A stretch of DNA of 64,000 bases from AWTP1-13 sp963840445. GTDB taxonomy: Bacteria; Pseudomonadota; Alphaproteobacteria; Rhizobiales; Hyphomicrobiaceae. The stretch covers positions 36,438 through 100,437 of the forward strand of contig CAWIZC010000007.1 of assembly GCA_963840445.1 (NCBI GenBank). Direction: 5' to 3'. Made by a program: the position numbers and the translations under genes. This document shows positions 1-10,979 of the stretch, one piece after another; position 1 is the stretch's first letter; every line of letters starts with the position of its first letter. A model generated the notes under the pieces. That model was not told the origin of the DNA and did no database searches. It saw only the letters and a program-made list of their open reading frames with translations.

Positions 1-2
1 AG

Positions 3-101
3 CAGCCACAGTGGCGGTCCGACGTCGATCTCGCGGCAAGAGGCCTGCAGCGCAGCGACGTGCCGAAGGCTGCCTTCCGCAAGCTGACGGAACGGTTCTG
101 A
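3..101 (+). CDS. C-terminal end of an unidentified protein (partial)
   Basis: One frame stays open from the window edge to a TGA at 99-101 and gives a plausible 32-residue tail ending KAAFRKLTERF. The other two plus-strand frames also stop within about 110 bases, so the choice rests only on composition. A palindrome follows and gyrB converges from the other side, which would suit the end of a plus-strand gene. The family cannot be named from this fragment. Confidence 0.3.
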   Translation, partial: QPQWRSDVDLAARGLQRSDVPKAAFRKLTERF

Positions 102-120
102 TCGAGCCATGAGCCGGTGG

Positions 121-145
121 CTCTCCTTGTACTAGACAAGGAGAG
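121..145. terminator. Hairpin between convergent genes, downstream of gyrB
   Basis: A perfect 10-bp stem (CTCTCCTTGT / ACAAGGAGAG) with a 5-base loop lies between the gyrB stop and the partial plus-strand reading frame. There is no long T-run on either side, so termination is inferred from the position and the perfect stem only. Confidence 0.5.
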
Positions 146-156
146 TTACTCTGGCC

Positions 157-2601
<2,445 letters not shown>

Positions 2602-2749
2602 GTCGGGTATGTCCCTGGGGGGTGCTTTTTGCTGCCTTGCAAGATACACCAAAGGCGCGCGGAAAGCACGTCAAAAGGCACCCCAATAAGGCCTAAAACA
2701 ATGTTTATATTCAATAGCTTACGGCGTCTATCCGGCAGCCCGAGCGGGT

Positions 2750-3979
2750 TCAGTCCAGGCGGGTGACGCGGCCATCCTCGACGCGGTGATTTTGGGCCCG
2801 TTTGCCAAGCGCGGAGAAGGCCTCCAGATCGGTGCCGGACATCCACACCTGGCTGCCTAACGCGACGATTTCGTCGAACAGAGCGGCGCGGCGCGCGGGG
2901 TCGAGATGGGCGGCAATCTCATCGAGCAGCAGGAGCGGTGCCGCGCCGTCGCGCCGCCGCCGAACGAGATCGGCGTGGGCGAGCACAAGGCCGATCAACA
3001 GGGCTTTTTGCTCGCCGGTGGAGCATACCTTGGCCGGCATTTCCTTCGGCCCATGCCCAACCACCAGATCGGAGCGATGCGGCCCCTCCAAAGCACGACC
3101 GGCGGCACGGTCACGCTCGCGCCCGGCAGCGAGTGACCGCAGGTAATCGTCCTCCACGTCGAGCGCCGGGCGGCCCGCCAGATCTGTTTCCAGCGTGCCA
3201 GACAATGCCAACTCGGCCCAGGGAAAGATGGTGCCGGCAGGCACGGAGCGGCGCACGTCGATGGCGGCCTGCACCTCGGCGACAGCCGCCGCCCGCGAAG
3301 CCGCGATGGCGACACCTGTCTCGGCCATGATGCGCTCGAAGCCGTGGAAGCGGGAGGCCTCGCGCACATCCTCGGCCAGCAACCGGTTGCGCTGCTGCAT
3401 GGCGCGCTCGAACTGGCCGACGCGAGGCCGGTAGCCGGGATCGAAGCAGGCGATCAACCGATCCAGGAACCGGCGCCGCTCGGATGCGGAACCGGTGAAC
3501 AAGCCGTCCATGGCCGGCGTGAGCCAGACCATCTCGATGTAGTCGGCGAGCGCACCGGATCCCGACTGATCCTCGCCGTCGATGCGCACGATACGGCCGC
3601 TGCGCCGACTGGTTTCCGAGCTGGCCGATCCGCCGGTGCCGATATCGACGCCGCCATGCGCCGTGCGCAGGTGCGCTGCAACTGCCCAGCCGGCTTCGCC
3701 GACCTTGGCCAGCTCCTGGTAAGGTGCGCCGCGCAGGCCCTGGCCGGAAGCGAGCAGAGACAGCGCCTCGAGCAGATTGGTCTTGCCGGAACCGTTGGGC
3801 CCGCACAGCACTACGGGCTGCGGACCCACGCTGAGGGAAAGGCCGGCGTAGTTGCGAAAGGCGGTAAGCTGCAGCCGCTCGACCCACGAGCTGGTCGCGG
3901 CGGCGCCGGCTACGGCTTGCTCCGCGACTTCCGCATGTCGGGCATTGGCCATCTCGCTCGCTACGTGCCCGAAGCTCAA
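2750..3979 (-). CDS. recF: DNA replication and repair protein RecF
   Basis: SMC-like ATPase that helps load RecA at single-strand gaps. The product is 409 residues, with Walker A GPNGSGKTN near residue 60, the signature-like STGEQKALLIGL, and Walker B LLLLDEIAAHLD near the C-terminus. The chosen start is a TTG that overlaps the dnaN stop (TTGA), which suggests translational coupling; an ATG at 3952 (MANARH) is the alternative and would shorten it by 9 residues. The N-terminal ~30 residues before the ATPase core are not conserved. Intact frame. Confidence 0.95.
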   Translation of the reverse strand: MSFGHVASEMANARHAEVAEQAVAGAAATSSWVERLQLTAFRNYAGLSLSVGPQPVVLCGPNGSGKTNLLEALSLLASGQGLRGAPYQELAKVGEAGWAVAAHLRTAHGGVDIGTGGSASSETSRRSGRIVRIDGEDQSGSGALADYIEMVWLTPAMDGLFTGSASERRRFLDRLIACFDPGYRPRVGQFERAMQQRNRLLAEDVREASRFHGFERIMAETGVAIAASRAAAVAEVQAAIDVRRSVPAGTIFPWAELALSGTLETDLAGRPALDVEDDYLRSLAAGRERDRAAGRALEGPHRSDLVVGHGPKEMPAKVCSTGEQKALLIGLVLAHADLVRRRRDGAAPLLLLDEIAAHLDPARRAALFDEIVALGSQVWMSGTDLEAFSALGKRAQNHRVEDGRVTRLD

Positions 3980-5094
3980 ACGCGCATCGGCATCAGAACG
4001 TACAGCGCGCCCTCGTCGCTGGCATCCTTGACCATGGTCGGCGAGCCTGGATCGGCGAGCTGGAACTGAGCCGAATCACTTTCGAGCTGGGTGGCGATGT
4101 CGAGCAGATAGCGCGCGTTGAAACCGATCTCGAGCGGAGCAGCCTCGTACTCGACGCCAATCTCCTCGGTGGCGCTGCCGCCCTCCGGATTGTTGACCGA
4201 AAGCACCAGCTTGTTGCGATTGAGGTTGAGCTTTACGGCGCGCCCTCGCTCGCTGGCGATCGTCGATACGCGGTCGACAGCGCTCTTGAACTCGTCGTTG
4301 GATACTTTCAGCACCTTGTCGTTACCCTTGGGGATCACTCGGGCGTAATCCGGAAAGGTACCGTCGATCAGCTTGGAGATCAGCGTGATGGTGCCGATCT
4401 CGAAGCGCACTTTTGCGGCCGATACGCCGACCGAAACGGTCGCCTGACTGTCCTCGATGAGGCGGTGCAGCTCGTGCACCGTCTTACGGGGCAGGATGAT
4501 TCCGGGCATGCCAGCGGCGCCGGCCGGCAGAGCCAACTCCGCCTGGGCCAGCCTATGACCGTCGGTGGCAACGGCGCGCAAGGTGGCATCCTTGCCGCGG
4601 CTCGCCGAGTGCAGATAAATGCCGTTGAGATAGTAGCGCGTCTCCTCGGTGGAGATGGCAAAGCGCGTCTTGTCGATCAGGCGTTTCAGGTCCTTCGCGG
4701 CGATGTCGAACTTATGATTGAGCTCGCCCGCCGCGAGATCGGGAAAATCCTCCGGAGCCAGGGTCTGCAGCGCGAAGCGCGAATGACCCGAGGTCAGCGT
4801 AAGACGCTCCTTCTCCGCGTCACGCTTGATCTCGACTTCCGCGCCATCCGGGAGCTTGCGCACGATGTCGTGCAGGATGTGAGCGGGCACCGTCACGGCG
4901 CCAGGCTGCGACACGTCCGCCGGCGCCTGTTCCTGCACCTCGCGCTCCAGGTCGGTGGCCTTGAACTGGAGGCCATTGCTCGACGCCTTGAGCAGCACGT
5001 TGGACAGGATGGGAATGGTGGTGCGCCGCTCGACCACGCTTGTCACGTGACCGAGTGCCCGCATCAACTCACCGCGCTCAATCACCAGCTTCAT
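3976..5094 (-). CDS. dnaN: DNA polymerase III subunit beta (sliding clamp)
   Basis: Ring clamp that tethers the replicative polymerase to DNA. At 372 residues it is the usual length, starting MKLVIERGELMRALGHV and ending with the typical DEGALYVLMPMRV tail; the three clamp repeats are covered without interruption. It precedes recF with overlapping stop and start codons. An unusually long 578-base gap with two palindromic repeats separates it from dnaA, so it probably has its own promoter. Confidence 0.98.
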   Translation of the reverse strand: MKLVIERGELMRALGHVTSVVERRTTIPILSNVLLKASSNGLQFKATDLEREVQEQAPADVSQPGAVTVPAHILHDIVRKLPDGAEVEIKRDAEKERLTLTSGHSRFALQTLAPEDFPDLAAGELNHKFDIAAKDLKRLIDKTRFAISTEETRYYLNGIYLHSASRGKDATLRAVATDGHRLAQAELALPAGAAGMPGIILPRKTVHELHRLIEDSQATVSVGVSAAKVRFEIGTITLISKLIDGTFPDYARVIPKGNDKVLKVSNDEFKSAVDRVSTIASERGRAVKLNLNRNKLVLSVNNPEGGSATEEIGVEYEAAPLEIGFNARYLLDIATQLESDSAQFQLADPGSPTMVKDASDEGALYVLMPMRV

Positions 5095-5098
5095 GCTC

Positions 5099-5174
5099 TA
5101 GTGTCCCGATTCCGAAGTTCGCCAATCCTCGCCGCCAGTGTCCCGAGCGAACTTCGGAATCATAAGGGACACTA
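5099..5174. repeat. Inverted-repeat element 1 (dnaN-dnaA gap)
   Basis: The ends form a long imperfect palindrome. The left arm reads TAGTGTCCC then GATTCCGAAGTTCG; the right arm is its complement with four extra bases between the two blocks. The first 52 bases recur at 30336-30387 with 46 of 52 identities. The element has no coding capacity and resembles a short non-autonomous repeat or a folded RNA element. Confidence 0.8.
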
Positions 5175-5188
5175 AAATCAAAGTTTTG

Positions 5189-5264
5189 CTAGTGTGATTC
5201 AGATCGAGAAATTCGTTCCAAACCAAGCCGCGAATTGCGGCGAGTTTCTCGATCATTACACTAG
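5189..5264. repeat. Inverted-repeat element 2 (dnaN-dnaA gap)
   Basis: A second palindromic element starts 15 bases after the first and has the same outer end CTAGTGT on both sides. The inner arms share GATCGAGAAA and TCG, and the centre is about 24 bases. The inner sequence differs from element 1, so the two appear to be related ends around different cores. Confidence 0.75.
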
Positions 5265-5634
5265 CCTCGACGGATAACTGTCTGTGCAACCGGCAGCGCG
5301 CCCGCCCGCGCCCTGCCTCGCAGATTGTTCGCCAAACCGAAAAACCCTTGGAACTGACAAGGAGATTCGCAGGCTCGGTCAAGGTGGACCGCGACGCCCT
5401 GCTTTGCAAGAGCCGGACAGGAGCGCCCCCTGTCATTTTCGGGCAACCGGCCAAACGCATTTAGGAGCGGCGCCAGTCGACGCCGCTCCCGCTGAACCCG
5501 CCTGCCCATGCCCCCTCAGGCAGACGGATTTTGCTTTGCCCTCTGATGCCTACTGCGGCTCTGAACACCACGGACATCCGGCACTTGTTGCCGTTATCCT
5601 GTGTTCCCCACCTGTCAAAGCAAGTCAAAGATCG

Positions 5635-5657
5635 ATCCCGGGGACAGCCCCCGGGAT
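5635..5657 (-). terminator. Hairpin downstream of dnaA
   Basis: A 9-bp GC-rich stem (ATCCCGGGG / CCCCGGGAT) lies 16 bases after the dnaA stop. On the minus strand it is followed by CGATCTTTG rather than a clean T-run, so it may be a palindromic repeat as much as a terminator. A hairpin with the same CCGGGATGAC edge occurs at 34599-34632. The rest of the gap (5265-5634) shows no gene. Confidence 0.5.
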
Positions 5658-5672
5658 GACTTTTCAAGCACG

Positions 5673-7196
5673 CTAGCGGCTGAGCTGCCGCTTCAGCTCC
5701 TCGATCTCGTCCTTCAGGCGCGGATTCTCGCCGACCTCACGGTCGATCTTGCGGATCGCATGCAGGACCGTGGTGTGGTCGCGGTTGCCGAACCGACGGC
5801 CGATTTCCGGCAGGGACCGCGAGGTCAGGTGCTTGGCGAGATACATGCCGACCTGGCGCGGACGCACGACGGAACGATGACGGCGGTCCGACAGGATGTC
5901 CTGCTTGGACACGGCATAGTGCCGCGAGACGATGCGCAGGATGTCCTCGATCTTGATGCGGCGCGGCTCGATGCCCTGCACGAGATCGCGAATGATGGTC
6001 TCCGCGATGTCGAGCGTGACCGGAGCCCGCATCAGCTGCCACGTCAGGTAGAGGCGGTTGATAGCGCCTTCCAGCTCACGCCCGCTTTCCGTCAGGCGAT
6101 CTGCCAGCAGCTCCACCACGTCGCCCGGGATGCTGAAGGAAGGGTCGGCGGCGCGCTTCTCCTGGGTCCGCTTTTCCAGGATCTTGAGCCTGAGCGTCGG
6201 GTCGAGCGCGCTGATCTCGGTGATGAGGCCGCGCTGCAGGCGCGAACGCATGCGGTCGTTGAGGCCATCGAGCTGGCCCGGCGGGCGGGCCGACGCCACC
6301 ACCACCTGCCGTCCCCCGTCGAGCAGGGAGTTGATGATGTGCTCGAACTCCTGCTCGGTCTTCTCACCGCGCATGAATTCCAGATCATCGATCAGCAGAA
6401 TGTCGATCGAGCGGAATTTCTCCTTGAAGGCCATGCCGTCGTGGGCCTTGATCGCCTCTACGAACTGGTAGCGGAACCGCTCGGCCGTCAGGTACAGCAC
6501 CTGCGCCTTCGGGGTGCGCCGCTTCACTTCCCAGGCGATGGCATGCTGCAGGTGCGTCTTGCCGAGACCGACCGAGGAGTGGAGATAGAGAGGATTGAAG
6601 CCGCGATCCTCTGCCAGCACCGTGTCGGCCACCTGGGTCGCTGCGGCATGGGCCATGCGATTGGCAGGTCCCACTACGAAGGTTTCAAAGGTATAGCGTG
6701 GATCGAGCGGCGAGCCCTCGAAGCCGTTGACGTGGGTGCGCCCCATCATCACGCCCGGACCGGGGCTGACGGCAACACGCCGCACCTCGGATGAGCCCGC
6801 CTCGGCGCCTTGCGGAATCGCATGGCGCGGAGTCGCCGCGGCGGACGGCGCCAGGGTACGGCCGTTGGCGAGGCCCGGCTGCCGCAGGGCGAGGTCGACT
6901 CGCTCGGCGCCGGAGAACTCGGCCGCGCAGCACTCCAACAGATCGTCGGAGTAATGCGACTGAATCCAGCTCTTCAGGAATTTGACGGGCACCGTGGCGC
7001 GCACCACGCGGCCATCGAAGTTGTCGAACTCCATCGCTGCAAACCAGCTGGTGTAGATGTCCTCACCCAGCCGCGCACGCAGCATGGCGCGAACCTTCTC
7101 TCCTTTTCCGCAAGGCTTGGCGGTCGGTGCGTCTGGCTTGCCGCCGTTGTCGACAGGCTCGGACGCCACGATCTGCGCATGATCGATGCTTTGCAT
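5673..7196 (-). CDS. dnaA: Chromosomal replication initiator DnaA
   Basis: AAA+ initiator that binds DnaA boxes and opens the origin. The product is about 507 residues from the ATG before QSIDHAQIV; the frame extends upstream to 7298 but without conserved sequence. It has an N-terminal domain I, a variable linker, Walker A GLGKTHLQHA, Walker B ILLIDDLEFM, and the C-terminal DNA-binding domain IV with RQVGMYLAKHLT and GNRDHTTVLHA. The frame is intact. A rhodanese gene lies upstream, and 7197-7339 contains nothing else recognisable. Confidence 0.97.
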   Translation of the reverse strand: MQSIDHAQIVASEPVDNGGKPDAPTAKPCGKGEKVRAMLRARLGEDIYTSWFAAMEFDNFDGRVVRATVPVKFLKSWIQSHYSDDLLECCAAEFSGAERVDLALRQPGLANGRTLAPSAAATPRHAIPQGAEAGSSEVRRVAVSPGPGVMMGRTHVNGFEGSPLDPRYTFETFVVGPANRMAHAAATQVADTVLAEDRGFNPLYLHSSVGLGKTHLQHAIAWEVKRRTPKAQVLYLTAERFRYQFVEAIKAHDGMAFKEKFRSIDILLIDDLEFMRGEKTEQEFEHIINSLLDGGRQVVVASARPPGQLDGLNDRMRSRLQRGLITEISALDPTLRLKILEKRTQEKRAADPSFSIPGDVVELLADRLTESGRELEGAINRLYLTWQLMRAPVTLDIAETIIRDLVQGIEPRRIKIEDILRIVSRHYAVSKQDILSDRRHRSVVRPRQVGMYLAKHLTSRSLPEIGRRFGNRDHTTVLHAIRKIDREVGENPRLKDEIEELKRQLSR

Positions 7197-7339
7197 TTTT
7201 AACCCCCGCACATAACTATTCGTTGCCGCTTTTCGGGCTAGCCTCCATCTCACGTCCGTACGCAGAACACCCCAGAGCGCGAGTACCGCTTTACTCACTC
7301 GACTCTACGCAACACACACTCAGTCAAAGCGGACGCCGG

Positions 7340-7786
7340 TCATCCCTGCGTCCAAGGCAACCCTTTGGCCTTCCAGCCGCCAAGCTGCCCCCTGTGCCGG
7401 TTCGGATCGAGTGGCCCCTCAAATCCGTCCGCCACGTTGCGGCAACGCGTGTAGCCTGCCGCCGCCATCGCCCGTGCCGCATTGAGACTGCGCGCGCCGG
7501 AGCGACAGATAAAAAAGATCTCAGTTCCCTTGTCGGCACCAACTTGTGCCAAGGCCTCGGTCAGGCGTTCGACGAACGCCGTGTTCGGGCGGTTGTCAGG
7601 GAAGCCCTGCCACTCCACGAGCACCGGCCGCTTGCCGACCGCCGACAGATCGGGAAGGCCGACATAAGCCCACTCCGCGATCGTGCGCACATCGACGAGC
7701 ACCGCTCCCGTGTCGCTGTTGAGCTTGGCCCACGTGTCGTCCACGGATACCGCCGGAATGTGGACTTCACCCACGCTGCTCACCAC
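7340..7786 (-). CDS. Rhodanese-like sulfurtransferase
   Basis: Single rhodanese domain of 148 residues. The CH2A-type motif LVDVRTIAEWAYVG lies near residue 35, and the active-site loop CRSGARS has the catalytic cysteine at about residue 94, so it should be able to carry a persulfide. The start is a GTG (MVSSVGEVHIP). The physiological sulfur acceptor is unknown. It stands alone between dnaA and a 615-base non-coding stretch, on the same strand as dnaA. Confidence 0.88.
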   Translation of the reverse strand: MVSSVGEVHIPAVSVDDTWAKLNSDTGAVLVDVRTIAEWAYVGLPDLSAVGKRPVLVEWQGFPDNRPNTAFVERLTEALAQVGADKGTEIFFICRSGARSLNAARAMAAAGYTRCRNVADGFEGPLDPNRHRGQLGGWKAKGLPWTQG

Positions 7787-8401
7787 CTCAAACGCCTATT
7801 GATCTGCGGTCGCAAGCGATCCCGCATGAAACAATCAAGACAAGACAAAGATCTTGCCCCGAAGACTCAAGTTGATTTACGCAAATACACCCGCTTGCGG
7901 CCCAATGGGCAAACTATCCCGCGCGACGCATACTTGGCCACTGCTCGGGATTTAACGCAGCCACACTTGGCAGCTTCTTGGCTGGATGAGCCGCCGCCAT
8001 TTCCCTTTTGTAGAGCACGGTGGAGAGGCTGGCAACCCGCTGACGCGTCGACTTGAGCCCACCGCCCGCGCACAGCTTATCCAGCGCGGCGTGGAAAACA
8101 GCGCTCGCCGACGCAAAAGCTGGGGAGAAGCCCTTTGACTCCACGAGAGGATTCAGCGGAAGCGAGGGCGCCTGCAGCGCCCGTCTCGGAAGTGTCGTGC
8201 AACCGTCAGATTCTTTTTGGCGCCCGAGTCCACTCGCCGAATTGCGGCTCGCACATGACCTACGCATGACACGGCAACCAGTTGGAATCTTATCAATTTA
8301 CTAACGTGGCCCACCCTCTCCGAGAAGAAATTCGTTTGCGACATTTGCGCAACACGGCGAGAGGGGGGCAGGCAATTCAAAGAATCTCGTTCAGGGCACT
8401 C
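7787..8401. other. 615-base non-coding stretch between rpsT and the rhodanese gene
   Basis: No convincing gene is seen. Short open frames on the minus strand (for example 7914-8267) have no recognisable product. Because it lies beside dnaA/rpsT it is a candidate place for replication-origin elements. Only imperfect DnaA-box-like 9-mers were found: TTATCCAGC at 8077 and, on the other strand, TTTTCCACG at 8090-8098. A mildly AT-rich part lies at about 8280-8345. The origin assignment is a guess. Confidence 0.3.
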
Positions 8402-8665
8402 TCAGGCCATCGCTTTGAGGCGCGCAGAGAGCCGGGAGACTTTCCTCGATGCGGCTTTCTTGTGGATGACATTCTTCTGCGCCGTGCTCATCAGGAGAGG
8501 CTCGGCGGCAGCCAGCGCGGTCTTGGCGGCGGCCTTGTCGCCCGAGGCAATGGCCTCCTCGACCTTGCGCACCTGGGCTTTCAGACGCGACCGGCGCGAC
8601 TTGTTGATCTCGGTCCTGCGCACCATCTGGCGCGCGGCTTTCTTGGCCGATGAGGTGTTGGCCAT
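8402..8665 (-). CDS. rpsT: 30S ribosomal protein S20
   Basis: Small basic ribosomal protein of 87 residues, the usual length, beginning MANTSSAKKAARQ and rich in lysine, arginine and alanine. It contains the conserved RRTEINKSRRSRLK segment and a C-terminal HKKAASRKVSRLS. S20 binds 16S rRNA early in 30S assembly. The rpsT-dnaA neighbourhood is a common alphaproteobacterial arrangement. Confidence 0.97.
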   Translation of the reverse strand: MANTSSAKKAARQMVRRTEINKSRRSRLKAQVRKVEEAIASGDKAAAKTALAAAEPLLMSTAQKNVIHKKAASRKVSRLSARLKAMA

Positions 8666-8828
8666 CGATGGCTCCTTATGGGGTGGCTATAGGGTGACGA
8701 TCTGGTCCGCCCGGCGGGTTCGCCGCCGGTGAATTCGGTGCTCCTAATAGACTGCGCGGACCACGGGGGTCAACAACCAGCCGTATGCGGCAGGCCCGAA
8801 TCGGGGCGGATTTTGCCTGTTCTGGCCG

Positions 8829-9602
8829 TCATTTGTGCTGAAAGTCGGGTTTACGCTTCTCGACGAAAGCGGCCATGCCCTCCTTCTGGTCCGCGGTCGC
8901 GAACATGGCGTGGAACACGCGCCGCTCGAAGCGGATGCCTTCGGCGAGCGTGGTCTCGTAGGCGCGATTGATACTTTCCTTGGTCATCATGGCAATCGGC
9001 TGGGACATGGAGGCGATGGTCTCGGCCGTCTTGAGGGCGTCCTCCATCAGGCCGGCCGCCGGCACGATGCGGCCGACGAGACCGACCCGCTCGGCTTCCG
9101 CCGCATCCATCATGCGCCCGGTCAGGCACATCTCCATGGCCTTGGACTTTCCGACCTGGCGGATCAGCCGCTGCGTGCCGCCTGCGCCCGGCATGACGCC
9201 GAGCTTGATCTCGGGCTGGCCAAACTTGGCAGTGTCGGCAGCAATGATGATGTCGCACATCATGGCCAGCTCACATCCTCCGCCAAGCGCAAAGCCGGCG
9301 ACCGCGGCGATGGTCGGCTTGCGGCAGCGCGCCACGCGGTCCCAGGCGGAGATGAAGTCCTCCTTGTAGGCCTGCATGTAGGACTTGGACTGCATCTCCT
9401 TGATATCGGCGCCGGCCGCGAAGGCCTTTTCGCTGCCGGTGATGACAATGGCGCCGATGCCGTCGTCGGCCTCGAAGACGTCGAGCGCAGCGGCGATGTC
9501 CTTGATGATCTGCGCATTGAGGGCATTGAGCGCATTCGGGCGGTTGAGGCGGATCAGGCCGACGCGGCCTTTGGTTTCGGCGATGATGGTCTCGTAGGAC
9601 AT
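8829..9602 (-). CDS. Enoyl-CoA hydratase (crotonase family)
   Basis: Hydrates trans-2-enoyl-CoA to 3-hydroxyacyl-CoA in fatty-acid beta-oxidation. At 257 residues it has the normal length. Both catalytic glutamates of true hydratases are present: E111 in GGGCELAMMCD and E131 in QPEIKLGVMPGAGGTQ. The oxyanion-hole segment AAGADIKEM is also seen. It lies between mutM and rpsT on the same strand, a gene order common in rhizobia. The chain-length preference cannot be read from the sequence. Confidence 0.95.
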   Translation of the reverse strand: MSYETIIAETKGRVGLIRLNRPNALNALNAQIIKDIAAALDVFEADDGIGAIVITGSEKAFAAGADIKEMQSKSYMQAYKEDFISAWDRVARCRKPTIAAVAGFALGGGCELAMMCDIIIAADTAKFGQPEIKLGVMPGAGGTQRLIRQVGKSKAMEMCLTGRMMDAAEAERVGLVGRIVPAAGLMEDALKTAETIASMSQPIAMMTKESINRAYETTLAEGIRFERRVFHAMFATADQKEGMAAFVEKRKPDFQHK

Positions 9603-9656
9603 GGCCTGCTCCTTGGTTCTCGGATCGGTTCGCGCGACTTGCGCGCATCCAGCACG

Positions 9657-10544
9657 TCAGCGCTGGCAGGCGGGGCAGTAGAAGGTCGAGCGCCCGCCTT
9701 GCGTCTTGCGCCGCACGATGCCCCGGCAGCCCTTGCGACTGCAAGGCTCGCCTTCGCGGCCGTAGACCCCGAAGCTGTGCTGGAAGCTTCCCGAGCTGCC
9801 GTCCGCCTGCTTGTAGTCACGCAGGGTCGAGCCGCCGGCGCGGATCGCATCGCGCAGCACGGCCTTGATCTCTGCGGCCAGGCGGACGGCGTGCGGGGTC
9901 GGCTTGCCAGTCTTGGTGGCCAGCCGCGCCGCCCCCTTGAACGGATCGAGGCGGGCGCGGAACAGGGCCTCGCAGACATAGATGTTGCCGAGCCCCGCAA
10001 CGATGCGCTGATCCATCAGGAAGGCTTTGAGGTCGAGCTTGCGACCATGCGCCTTGGCGGCCAGATACGCGCCGTTGAGTTCATCGCTGAGCGGCTCGAC
10101 GCCGAGCCCGGCGAAAAACGCGTTCCGGTCGAGTTCATCCGCAGCGATCAACGTCATGTAGCCGAAGCGGCGCGCATCGTTGTAGGTGACGACCGCCCCG
10201 CCCGACATGGTGAAGATGACGTGGTCGTGCTTGGCGTCTCCGCCCTGCTCGTAGGTGTAGTCGCCCAGCACCCGGCCATTGGCGCCACCCGGAGCCGACA
10301 CGGTGAAGCGCCCGGTCATGCCGAGATGCATCGCCAGCACCTCGCCGCTGTCGAGCGGCAGCACCAGATACTTGGCGCGACGGTCTACGCTCAGCACCTT
10401 GTGCCCTGTCAGGCGCTCGACGAAACGATCGGGCAACGGAAAGCGCAGATCCTTGCGCCGCTGCTCGACGCGCTGGAAGCGGCGGCCGCGCAGTAGCGGC
10501 TCCAGCCCGGCCCGCACAGTCTCGACTTCCGGTAACTCGGGCAT
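9657..10544 (-). CDS. mutM: Formamidopyrimidine-DNA glycosylase
   Basis: Bifunctional glycosylase/AP lyase that removes 8-oxoguanine and Fapy lesions. It starts with the diagnostic PELPEVE, giving the catalytic proline 2 and glutamate 3, and has the helix-two-turn-helix region near GLGNIYVCEALF. A C-terminal zinc finger has four cysteines at about 268, 273, 290 and 293. It is 295 residues and intact. It begins only 10 bases after the GlcG-like gene that follows cysG, so it could be read from the upstream nitrate operon as well as from its own promoter. Confidence 0.97.
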   Translation of the reverse strand: MPELPEVETVRAGLEPLLRGRRFQRVEQRRKDLRFPLPDRFVERLTGHKVLSVDRRAKYLVLPLDSGEVLAMHLGMTGRFTVSAPGGANGRVLGDYTYEQGGDAKHDHVIFTMSGGAVVTYNDARRFGYMTLIAADELDRNAFFAGLGVEPLSDELNGAYLAAKAHGRKLDLKAFLMDQRIVAGLGNIYVCEALFRARLDPFKGAARLATKTGKPTPHAVRLAAEIKAVLRDAIRAGGSTLRDYKQADGSSGSFQHSFGVYGREGEPCSRKGCRGIVRRKTQGGRSTFYCPACQR

Positions 10545-10553
10545 GGCGGAATC

Positions 10554-10979
10554 TTAGGAGCCTGGATCAGATTTCAGCCCAACGGCCTCGATGCCGGCCA
10601 TGGCGGCAGCCTCGTCGTTGTCTGACGTATCGCCGGAAATGCCGACCGCACCTACCAGCGATCCCTCGCCGTCGCGGATCAGCACGCCGCCGGGCACCGG
10701 GATCAGCGAGCCGCCGACCGCGTGCGTCACGGCGGCAATGAAGTGCGGATGCGTCTCGGCGCGCTTGGCCAGCGCGCGAGAGCCGAGCCCCATGGCAAGA
10801 GCGCCGTGCGCCTTGCCGATGGCGATGTTGCTGCGCTTGATCGAGGTGCCGTCCTCGGCGGCCAGGGCGCGGGTGGCGCTGCGCGCGTCGAGCACGGCCA
10901 CGCACAGCGGCAGCATATTGCGTGCCCTGGCATGAGCGAGCGCGGCAGCAACAATCTTCTGGGCGATGTCGAGCTTCAT
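10554..10979 (-). CDS. GlcG/HbpS-family (haem-degrading-like) protein
   Basis: 141-residue protein of the family variously named GlcG, HbpS or DUF336, with the characteristic GGSLIPVPGGVLIRD and VGAVGISGDTSDNDEAAA segments. Some members bind haem; the function in most bacteria is unknown. Its ATG overlaps the cysG stop (ATGA), so the two are likely translationally coupled. A link to tetrapyrrole handling is an inference from that coupling. Confidence 0.85.
   Translation of the reverse strand: MKLDIAQKIVAAALAHARARNMLPLCVAVLDARSATRALAAEDGTSIKRSNIAIGKAHGALAMGLGSRALAKRAETHPHFIAAVTHAVGGSLIPVPGGVLIRDGEGSLVGAVGISGDTSDNDEAAAMAGIEAVGLKSDPGS

Noticed and set aside
5099..5264. CRISPR array
   Set aside because: Only two palindromic units with different cores; there are no regular direct repeats and spacers, and no cas genes in the window.
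7914..8267. 117-codon minus-strand open frame in the rpsT-rhodanese gap
   Set aside because: No recognisable domain, an arginine/serine-rich start and no clear ribosome-binding site; treated as non-coding.
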